Below are positions 55,104-64,000 of a stretch of 64,000 nt of DNA, piece by piece. Location of the stretch: NCBI GenBank assembly GCA_014218235.1, contig CM024755.1:101288948-101352947 (forward strand). The letters run 5' to 3'. A program made the position numbers and the translations under genes. Positions within the stretch are counted from its first letter, which is position 1, and the number at the start of each line of letters is the position of its first letter. The notes beneath the pieces were generated by a model that made no database searches, was not told the origin of the DNA, and saw only the letters and a list, made by a program, of their open reading frames with translations. Origin of the DNA: Colocasia esculenta. Taxonomy: Eukaryota > Streptophyta > Magnoliopsida > Alismatales > Araceae.

Positions 55104-56590
55104 TTAAGTAAATTTGTTGACATGTATTTCAGAATGTTTTATTTTCTCCCCATTTTTGTCATTAAGCAAAAAGATACTAAAACAATAGAAAGAAGAGAAG
55201 AAAGATAAATGGAAGCGAAAGAAACCACTATATTCAAGACTATGGGGGTACAGGAAGATAGAAGGCAGGGGACAAAAGTGAGGCATAGCGAATAATAATT
55301 GGCCATGCCTTGCGTTCCTGCTCTTCAAAATATTGTTGAAAAGCTCCATAGACCATAGAGTAGAAGGGTCCCATAACAGGAGCCATCCTCTGGATGTGCA
55401 GTTGCCTCTGAGCTTCTATGAAAGTGTCATATTTGTTTCTGCCAAGAGAAGATTTGTAGAAGGTAGAGGTGCCAAAGCTGGCATGCTGGAGGAACTTATC
55501 TATGGTTATGCAAAGCTGGCATGCTGGAGGAACTTATCTATGGTTATGGGGTAGAATATTTGTTGTTGTTTCAGTTCCTTTTTCATAGCCACATATACCT
55601 TGTATCTCTCAACCCATATATTATAAGGGTATCGAACAAGGTGAATGGAATTCAGATCTAGAAATTCTGTAGCAGACAAAAAGGTTGATTTGATGAGGCC
55701 TGAGAAGCATTGAGAGTAGTAAGCTGCTGAGCAGTGAGGGGGTAAAGCTTTTCCCAATCAGATGGAGATAAGCGCTCACATTCAGATAAAAGAGGGGAAA
55801 GAACATCAAACTTGATGTGGCCCTGATGATATTCCCTGAAGACAAATCTATGGAACGAAAGTGAACCGCCTTTCTGCACTGAAATTCTACCCATTACCTG
55901 TGCAAATCTTTCAAAAATCAATGATCCCACGGCAGATTCCATGACTAGGGAGTGGAGTGGAGGCAGAAACACAACATCTGAAATTTCCAAATTGGCAAAA
56001 TCTACCTGGATGGATGTGGTATGAGCATCATCCGAACCAAGAGCAGAAATAGCTTGCCGGAATTGGCCAAACTGAACTTCAGGTAGATTATTGAGATAGC
56101 AGTAATCAGTGAATATCTGGAAGTAGCAGATGAGCTTGATTTCCTTTTGAATAAATGGACCCTAGGTATTTTTGTAATGAACTACAAACCACTCAGAGAG
56201 AGTGAGTGGGTGATCCCTGGGTGGGAATCTGGCAGAGCAGGCAAATAGGAATTGCCTGTATAAGGACTGATGCCCCCGAGCCCACTGATCTTCAGTTTTG
56301 GCTTCAGTTATAGAAAAGATTTTGGATTGTTCAGATTTTGAAAGAGAGGAGAGAGGGAGAACAATGTTTAAGTGGTCGGTGAGAGGTAGATGGGGAAGAC
56401 CAAAAAGGGTGGCAAATGTGCATTTCTGGAGGAATTCACAATAAATGGACCTTCTTCGATTTTCAACAGTGAGAGAAACCAAAGAGGTGGAAAACGAGGC
56501 TCAGAAGAGGTGGCAAGGGTGGAAGATAGTTTTCTCTTTTTAGGAACATGGCTGGAAGAGCCTGTCCTATGAATGTGAGTGCCAACTAAC
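55104..56590 (-). pseudogene. Element L ORF after the env position, C-terminal part
   Basis: Frames 56162-56482, 55658-55990 and 55506-55757 read in order as one decayed protein: FATLFGLPHLPLTDHL, YRQFLFACSARFPPRDHPLTLSEWFVVHY, then a globular segment with FERFAQVMGRI and SFHRFVFREYHQGHIKFD. It lies just before the purine tract and LTR, where Sirevirus and Athila elements carry an env-like gene, but I see no convincing membrane or signal segment and do not assign a function. Stops at 56162 and 55658 break it. Confidence 0.5.
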
Positions 56591-56609
56591 AGGACTGAGC
56601 GAAGTATTG

Positions 56610-57225
56610 CTACTTCAAACTCATCTTTAATGTCCTGAATTTCATGACCTTCAAGTTGGACACCCTCAAGGATGATTGTAATAAAAGAGGGAGGAGTAGG
56701 AGGATGAAGGAAAGAATGAGAGGTAGATGGAGGTGGCTCAGAAGGAGGAGGAGGAATGGTATGGATGGTCCAGCTGATGAAGGACCAGAAGAGGAGGCTC
56801 CAGCTGAGGAGGATGATGCTGAAGGTGCCTCAGAAGGAGGAGGAGGAATGAAGGTGGAGGAAGCAGGAGAAGAGGAGGATTGTGTAGGAAATGGTGTAGG
56901 AGAAGAAATGTTTTTGGGCAAGGGTTGTTTGAAGGTGGCAGGAGCTGGAGGGGCAGTGGTGGATGAAGGTGGAGAAGGAGGGGCTGGAGTTTGAAGAAGG
57001 AAAGAAGGGGGCTCTGGGGGCACAGCCTCTGCTACAGGTTCTTCAACTTTGACTGGCTCATCCTGAATTTCCACTGGCCCTAATGGCCCTGACTGCTTAT
57101 CCACAACTGGCCCTGGAGGCCCAGATACTGTCTGTGCTGGCTGACCTGATTCCTCAACAACCTTTGGCCCTGATGGCCGTGCATCCTCAGCACTAACTGG
57201 CCCTGATGGCCAGACTTCTTCTTCT
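56610..57225 (-). pseudogene. Element L ORF, GPxGP repeats and Pro/Ser-rich part
   Basis: Right of 57225 the protein is cut by LTR K. From there it has four WPSGP/RPSGP/PPGP/PLGP units, then a long Pro/Ser/Ala tract (PPSPPSSTTAPPAPA and SSSSAGASSSGPSSAGPS), ending with a leucine-rich stretch probably created by a frameshift. The GPxGP units correspond in DNA to GGCC-CTGAT-GGCC. The fifth copy is on the other side of K at 60673, which shows that the frame was once continuous. Confidence 0.6.
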
Positions 57226-57230
57226 TCTTC

Positions 57231-60200
57231 TATAGCACCCCAAAAAATTTAATTACATAAAAATTCCAATAAATAGAAATAAATAATTTCCATAATATTG
57301 AAGTATTTAAACATACGTATCATTATCGTATGTGCAAAATCACATCATAAAATTTCAAAAAAAAAATATAAATCAACCCTACACATTATTCCTAATTGTT
57401 CCACGAAGAAATTCGTGCAACAAAAAATCCGATTAACCAAGTGTACATCACATGGTGACCGATTATCCAAATAAGGAAACAAGTCGGAAAACCGTTAACA
57501 CGGAAATACAACACAATCATAAATTAAATAAAAATGTTGGAGAGACTCCCAACATTATATATTAATGACCCAATATCATAATTGGGCCAATGGATAACAT
57601 TTGGCCTAAAAATCAAATGAAGCAAGAAAATACATGGAAATTCATAGCTTAAATAAGTTGAAATTAGAAAGAGGCAATTATAGTTGAATTGGGAGGAGAT
57701 CATGCACTCTTGGCAACCCAAATTCATGCCTAGCCATCTTTGGGGATTGCTTGATGGCCAAGACTCTCCAATGGAGGGAGAGATCTTCAAAATATGGAAA
57801 GACATAAGCCAAAACCGCAACTTGGCTTTCCTTGTTGCATTAGGACTCCTAAAACCCATGGTTGCTTAAATACTCTCCACTAAACCCTAGGGACGAGTTT
57901 TAACACTTGTTGGGGTTGTGTGGAGGAACTCTTGGCAGCTGGGGAGCTGTGGAACGACCACAAGAAGGTCATCTTCTTCCCCATTCATCTGCTACGACCT
58001 GTAAAACCCGTCCCCTTGGAGTCGAGCAAAGGTAGGGTAAACCTAAATCCCATCATGCAAGACTTACACCCGTGGAAAGAGGGTCAAGTCTACATTCTAA
58101 CCTAAGTGGAATGCACAATTTTCATGCAGTACACTGGGAGTATTAGGCGTTCTTCAACAGACGGTCAGAACGAGGGCCTTCTGAAGAACGAAACTTCATC
58201 AACCCAGAAGGTAGGTTTTCTCAGGCCAAACATTAACAAGTCTTATACCAATGTGTAGAGCATCTAGTTAACTTTCGTTTCCCACCGATTTCATTGAATT
58301 CCAATGAGTACATGTAGAGTTATAGGCATTTTTCCAAAGTCACGCATGTTTGAGACTTTTTACGTTCATGTTGATTTATCGCACATCCCAAGGCCATTTT
58401 GAATTATTTAAAAATCATAGTTTGTATCTATTCCATGTTCTCTACAACTTTCATGTTGAGACTTTTGTCCGAAAATCCCTAGTTTAGAAGATATAAGTGT
58501 TGCATGGATCAAACCCCCTGAGTTCTGATTTTCTGCTTTTTCGGTCTACTCCTTGAAACGCGTCCGGTTCAGACGACGCATTTCAAGCATCTAGTATCAC
58601 GTTGCTCGTGGGTGACGCGATCTTCTGAAAGGCGTCCCCGCATTCCGACGTGTTTAACACGTTGATCTGTCACCTGGGAGTCAGCACCGGTCTGAATCGC
58701 GGCGGGATACCCCGACGCATTTCAGACAGTTTTCCCGCCCAACGTTTATTAAATGGATTTTCGTGAATGCGTTTCTTTCCTCCAACGCGATTCATGCATG
58801 AAGTCGGCCACCAGGGTGGACGCGATTTTGATTTCTCACTATTTCGCTGGTTTTCATTGTGCGATGTGTTTTAAAGTGCGTCCACTGTGTTGGACGCATA
58901 TTTCAAAGCTTACCCGAGGTGTGTTTAACATGGTATCATGTGTGTGATTTGCACGTCTTGGGTCTAATCATTACATGATGTCTGTTCAATGGCTTAAAAG
59001 TGTTTAAGCCATTTAAAAGTTATAATTACATGAATATTATTCTAATTACTTTCTTAATGATAAGATCATTCATGAAACTTGTGATTCGCTCTTGTTACTA
59101 TTCTAGCTTGATTAAAATGATAATTTGTTGTCTTAAAATCTTGCAAACCATGATTAGTTAAAGTGCATAGTTTCATGTCATGCCATCATGTTAAGTGCTT
59201 TCCGCAAGTTTGAAACCGGTGGATTGTGGATTGTGGATTGAGATGCGTACATCACTACACACTTGCACATCTAGGCAGCCCTTTCTTGGGGATTTGGAAG
59301 CTCTCTATCGGTCATTCCGAATTGGTAGACTAGAGACCTTTTCTCTAAGACCTCCGTAAATCTGTTCTCCATGGATTCCCACATGGAGACCGAGTTGGTT
59401 GTACCATTGAAGTCCCCTGGAGATAGCGTGCACTTCCTTTCTTCTCTTGTTCTCGTGAGTGTGATTTACAATCTAGACTAAAGCCATTAATGTAAAGATT
59501 GAACTAAAGTATAAATCATACCGTTATGCTGCCAAATTTATCTCTTGACCATTGTTATCATGAAATCATGTTCAATTTACTTGTTACTCGTTCTCTTAAT
59601 CATCATGAACATGACATTACACATGCTTACTTATTGAAACTCTCATTGGCGATTATTAATGACTGTGGGTATCTACATTTAAAATTGAAGTGAGATGCTG
59701 ACCGAGCACGGCGAGTGTCCAAGGGCTCCAGTCTAGCCCCAATGACAAAGAGTCATAAATATACTGATAACCATGGGTATAATGATTACTGGCGTTGCAT
59801 CTGTGCTGGGAGTCGTGCGTGTCGTGTTGAATGATAGATACAATAACCACATACACGTGTCCTGGTGTACATTCTTGGTGGATCTTTCCTTGGTGTACAT
59901 TAGTGTCTACGTGCCTGATTAGTGTTACATGATCATGCTCGTGCGTTCTTCCTTGCTTGCTTGCTTGCGTGATATGGTCATCCTGCATTTAATGCAATTA
60001 GTGATATCTCGCGTTCTTGAAAGCTATTGACATCAAGTGAAACCTTGTATGCTTGTACAAAATGATATATTGCTAGTTCTATCTTGTTATATCCTTCTAG
60101 ATCTTTCTCTATCATGATCACTCTATCTAGCTTGTTCATGTATCATGTTTTAATGAGTTTTATTCGTACATGCATATCATGACATTCATCGTGCTTACCT

Positions 60201-60662
60201 AGTTCTAAATTGTTAATCACTTATATCATTGCCCGCACATTGAGATATAAATCCTACTGGGCTAGTTTGCTCATCCCCTTCTTTTACCCAATCTAGGTGA
60301 CTATGACATTCAAGAGGAAGAGCAAGTCGAGGATGGGAATGCGTCCGAGTGATGAGCGTTCCAACTATGAGTCTAGTTATAGTAGTTTGCTTTGAGTGTT
60401 AGATTCATGTAGTAGGAAGTGAGGAATAAATATACTTTTTCTTTTTATTGAGTCTTAGTCATGTATTAGTTCTTTGAAACAAATATGAGATTTGAATACA
60501 ATTTCTATTGAGTTCAATATTTGGGCCCTATGATGATGTATGTTTTTATACATTTAGTGCGTGCTAGCTAGAGACTTATTTGCCGACTGTTCACGTCTCG
60601 GGATATCGACTCGAATTATTCCGCATTATTAATATCCGCTGCGTAATCCTCGGGACGTGACA
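57231..60662 (-). mobile_element. Solo LTR K (Tekay-like gypsy)
   Basis: Read on the minus strand it starts TGTCACGTCCCGAGG at 60662 and ends GGGTGCTATA at 57231 (CA decayed to TA), with a perfect TSD TCTTC (57226-57230, 60663-60667). The minus orientation is supported by GATGAGC...GCCCAGTAGG (60251-60273), equivalent to the TGAGCC...GGCTCAGTAGG hairpin of the other families. It contains an array of ACGCGTC/GACGCAT/GACGCGAT motifs (58555-58890) and at 59367-59388 the hairpin CTCCATG-8 nt-CATGGAG. No gene recognised. Confidence 0.88.
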
Positions 60663-60667
60663 TCTTC

Positions 60668-61531
60668 AATTCTTGGCCCTGATGGCCCTAAACTGCTTGC
60701 TGGTACAGCCAGAGTGGGAGCAGGAGGCGCAGGAATGGGTAATTGCTCCCTCACAAAGACTGAAAGATCTTGAACTAATTGTCTTATGCAACCCAACTCA
60801 ACCTTCAAACCTTGGAGCTCAACTTTCATTTCTCCAATCTGCTTGGCTCTTGTGCTTTGGCTCACAAAAATAGATGAAACTTCATGCTGCAGTGAACACA
60901 GGATTTCTCCATGAGCATCCAACCGGTCAATTACTGGCTTCATGTTGACCTTCAACTTCTTTTTCTTTGATCTTCGGTGAGCCTTATTTGAAAGAAGTGG
61001 AATTGAAGTGGCCACACCTTCACTTTTATTTTTTGTGCCATCAACGGGCTCCACATTATCAACAGGAGCATCATCTTCATCTGATTCAGAAGGGCTTGTA
61101 GAAACACCTTCTCTAAACTGATCAACATGGGGGCTAGCCACAGGCTCATCCTAAACATCTGCTTCCTTCTCAACTGAATGCTCCCCCTGAACAGGAGCAT
61201 CTTCCATAGGAACATCACTATGGCCTGGTGCCACAACTTCAGGAACAACCTCTTCTTGCTCAACACTCATAACAATTTCTTCATGAGACTTTTCTTGCTC
61301 CCCCTGAATCTCTGCATCCTTTTCAGCTACATGCTCCCCTTGAGTGCTGGTGATTGATTCCAGCACATCTCTAAGCACAGATGCTACAATTGAGGTGGGG
61401 GTTTCAGCCTCTGATAATTGCCCAACGGGCTCAATGTGTTCTGGAGGTATTTCTTCAATTCTTCTAGGACTGCTCACTGGAACTTCAATGCTGATTTCTG
61501 CTGCTGCCTCTTCTTCCTCTTCTTGAACCAT
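60668..61531 (-). pseudogene. Element L ORF, acidic and coiled-coil part
   Basis: Frames 61151-61531 and 60668-61141 are in the same frame, separated by one stop. The first is very acidic (QEEEEEAAAEISIEVP, EKDAEIQGEQEKSHEE). The second has a basic patch HRRSKKKKLKVNMK, then a heptad-like segment (IDRLDAHGEILCSLQHEV, MKVELQGLKVELGCIRQLV) and a Pro/Ala-rich end reaching LGPSGP at the K insertion. It suggests a self-associating, nucleic-acid-contacting protein, but that is inference only. Confidence 0.55.
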
Positions 61532-61679
61532 TGGAATTTCTAATCTGACTTCTTCTTGTTGCTAATGAACTGATGAAACAACTGGAGTTTCTGCAATAGG
61601 GGCTTCAGTTCTTATAGCCAATTCTTCCTCTACTTCTGGAATCTAAACATCTTGAGCTTCGCCAATGATTGCTTCACCT

Positions 61680-61895
61680 TCAGCGACTGAGGTTTTTGTC
61701 CAAACTCCTGCGACTAGAGAAAGGCCGCTCTTCTTCAAATTTCTGCCCTCTGATAGCCTGACCCATCTTCTCTGAAACTTCACCATTTAAGTCGATGTCG
61801 TAATGCTGGAAAATCTTTGTCAGTAGGTGAGCATAGGGAAGGGACACATTGAGATTGTTCTTTTTGTCCCAAATCATTACAGTCGCAAACTTCAT
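61680..61895 (-). pseudogene. Element L ORF, N-terminal remnant
   Basis: NLNVSLPYAHLLTKIFQHYDIDLNGE resembles the NLPYGMLLTxIFxHFxVDL block of a plant retrotransposon-associated ORF (putative plant transposon protein domain, by recollection). The upstream part is cut by LTR I2 at 61896. It is in a different frame from the acidic part downstream. Confidence 0.55.
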
Positions 61896-62377
61896 TGTAA
61901 CGACCCGACCTCAAAGACCCCCCCCCCCCACCGGGGACCCCGAAGGTCGCGAAGCCACCCACGGATCCGAAGACCCGGAAGGGTTAGAATTTAGTCTAAT
62001 GAGATAAGCAATGAATTCAAATAACTATAACAAGAAAGTTCATACATTAATTAAGGAAATAATGTACAACATGTCTCAAATAAAAGTACAGGTACAGAAA
62101 GAAAGGCGTAGTCCTTAAGGGGCATACCCCGCGAGGACTTGCAAAAAGGCCACTCTCAACTCACTCTTGGTACAAGACCACTCACGCTCACAACTCACAC
62201 TGCTGGCAACGCGCGGCGCAACACACTGCTACCACAATCGTCCGGCAACGAACTCTTGTGACAGTGAGTCCCTACCTGGAGAGAGTAGGGGGGTGAGCCT
62301 CGCGAACAAGCTCAGTAGGGATAACCAGTCCCTTATCAGCCAGAGCAGCAGGAACTCCAATAAAAATGGAAGTAAAC
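61896..62377 (+). mobile_element. LTR I2 (Tekay-like gypsy), 5' part
   Basis: TGTAACGACCCGACCTC start, closely matching I1 (45855) for about 480 bp, including the TGAGC...GCTCAGTAGGG hairpin (62294-62314; one base pair lost). The left flanking 5-mer is TTCAT; the right end is outside the window. It is interrupted at 62378 by LTR J. Whether it is solo or part of a full element cannot be seen. Confidence 0.82.
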
Positions 62378-64000
62378 TATAACGTCGCTTATTTTCAGAT
62401 CCTTTTTGGATCGTGTGTGTTGTGGTTGTGATCGCTGTTGTAAGGCCAGTGTGGTGTAGATGCGTGGTGTGTGTAGGTGTGGTGCAGGTTAGGTCCCGAA
62501 ATGAAATAGGACCTGCTGCAGTTGAGTAGGAGTTGGCGGCCAGGGGTGGTCGTTGACCTGTTGGCGTCCAGGTAAGTTGCCGTTGACTACATGATCTTGG
62601 CGGCAGGGGATATGGACGTTTAGGGTGGCGGTTGTCTTTGGCGGCAGAGGGGTTGACGCCAACCTGAGAATTCTGCAGGTTATAGGATCACCCGAGAGCA
62701 GGTTTCCCACCTGTCTCTCTCTTCCCCTTGCCCTAGCTTCGCATCCCCGTGTTTCTAAAGCTTCCAACAGGTACTGAAGGGTGGTTGGAGGATCGTGGAG
62801 TGTGTGGCGTTGTCGAATCGGACGAGGAAACGCCGTGGCGTGGTGCAATTCTCGTGGGAGCTCGCGGAGGGTTCCGTGTGAACTGGGAGAATTCGGAGGG
62901 TTTGAGCGTGTTCTGAGGTAGGGAACGACCCTTGTAGTTCTTATAGGTTGTAATAGAATAATTAGAAAGCATGAAACTGCATGAAAATGGCAACTTCAGG
63001 TCATGGTATTCATACGGGGTTCTAAGGGTGGTTTGATGGAATTTAATGGTTAATTCATGGAGTTTAAATCTTAAATGATGCATGTTTGGCTTGGAAAATA
63101 GTTTCCTCATGTTTTCTCATTGCTTTGATGATTGTAAAACCTGTAGAATCAGTTTAGGGTTTCTGCAGGAACTGGGGTTGAAGATCTTAGCGTCAACATC
63201 GATTGACGCTAGGTTCATCAGCCGGGATATAGACGGCCAGATCCATTGCCGTCTACTTCCTATAAGTGGCAGTCGATGTTGCCGCCAACTTGTGTATGTA
63301 ACCATGCAGTGTGGTTTACGTAGCTTTTCTGGTTATGAATATTGCATGTTTGTGTGTGCATGGCGATGACCGGTGTGAGCCAGTGCATTTGATATGCTCT
63401 TGGAGCATACTGCTCATGTAATGGGCATGTTTTACGTGAATGATGTGTGATGTACGTAATTGCTTTATGCAGTATGTGTGGTGCGTTGGCACCCGTGGCA
63501 CTCTTGGAGTGCGTTGTCCATGTGTTGGACATGTGGTTTACGTGGAAGACGTGTGGTACACCAACCAGGGTGTAATATACACGTGTTCTTTACGTGGTTT
63601 AAGTGTGTGTATACTACACACTTTGTTGTAATGTAATTATTATGTTTTGTCGTAGTAACTGGGCAGTGAGGTTCCTGTGTGAGCCTAGCCATGACTTTGT
63701 GGTGTTTGGGCAGTGAAGGTCCACACCGACCTAGCCCTGGTCCGTTGTTGTCTTTCGAATAATATTATATGGATTTATGTATTAAGTGGTGTGTGTGTGT
63801 TGCCACGGAGGTCATGAGGTGACCACTGATAAGCAAGTTTGTGGTTCAGTTATGTGTTGGTGTGGGATAGCTTTGGGGTCACACGGTGACCGATGTTAAG
63901 CTAATCCTAACACTTGTATATTGTGAATTATAAGTAAAGGTTATATGTGTTAGTATCGTGGTTTGAGCTTGTCGAGTGTGGTGGTCCGGCGCCTATTCCG
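62378..64000 (-). mobile_element. LTR J (D family), 3' part, runs off the right edge
   Basis: TATAACGTCGC at 62378 is the reverse complement of the D-type LTR end, and the last bases (GGCGCCTATTCCG) match D2 near 51555 reversed, so 62378-64000 corresponds to D2 from 53276 down to about 51555. It holds perfect hairpins AGCGTCAA/TTGACGCT (63189-63210) and AGACGGC/GCCGTCT (63231-63254). The candidate TSD is TAAAC (62373-62377), not testable here. Confidence 0.85.

Noticed and set aside
63082..63692. Open frames on both strands at the right edge as host genes
   Set aside because: The stretch is D-family LTR in reverse orientation, matching 51555-53276, and the frames are not conserved between copies.

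Overview
The window is nuclear DNA of a flowering plant, probably from a large, repeat-rich genome. I found no ordinary single-copy host gene, rRNA or tRNA. Nearly all of it is LTR retrotransposons nested inside one another: Ty3/gypsy chromovirus (Tekay/Del-like), Ty3/gypsy Tat/Ogre-like and Ty1/copia Sirevirus-like elements, plus one 5'-truncated LINE. No feature identifies the species.

The nest can be resolved because most insertions keep matching target-site duplications (TSDs). A minus-strand gypsy element H (43134-49187) holds a minus-strand copia element E, which itself is split: 36616-43033 is its 5' part and 4554-6008 its RT/RNase H part. Between these lies a plus-strand Tat-like element A (6009-36615, TSD GTTAT) and a LINE (36686-37827, 18-bp TSD). 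Inside A sit solo LTRs D1 (11612-14885), C (16548-32808, TSD CTTAT) and F (34033-35661, TSD TCTGG). Inside C sits a second complete Tat-like element, B (18279-31617, TSD ATAAC). Inside B's 5' LTR sits solo copia LTR E2 (19059-20904, TSD TTCTC). Copia E thus contains four further levels of insertion.

At the left edge, copia E is fused inside its RNase H to the reverse transcriptase of another gypsy element, G (1-4553, minus), which carries a chromodomain and a 3' LTR running off the window. On the right, H's gag is split by solo LTR I1 (45855-48829, TSD GAAAT). It is bounded by element L (49188-61895, minus), whose LTR holds solo LTR D2 (TSD ACAAA) and whose env-position ORF holds solo LTR K (TSD TCTTC) and LTR I2, itself broken by a reversed D-type LTR (J) that runs off the right edge.

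Elements A and B have intact TSDs, a tRNA-Arg-like primer site and a Tat-type gag region but no polymerase, so they look like parasites mobilised in trans. B also carries, antisense and between gag and the 3' LTR, a multi-exon plant mobile domain (PMD) gene with GT-AG introns; A lacks it. All polymerase genes here are broken.

The strongest unexplained signal is that almost every LTR family carries its own dense array of short CpG-containing palindromes or micro-hairpins (TCGCGA, ATCGAT, GTCGAC, ACGGC/GCCGT, GAGTCGTCG). These modules cross family and superfamily borders and seem exchangeable between LTR subfamilies. Two further hairpins show covarying stems across families.
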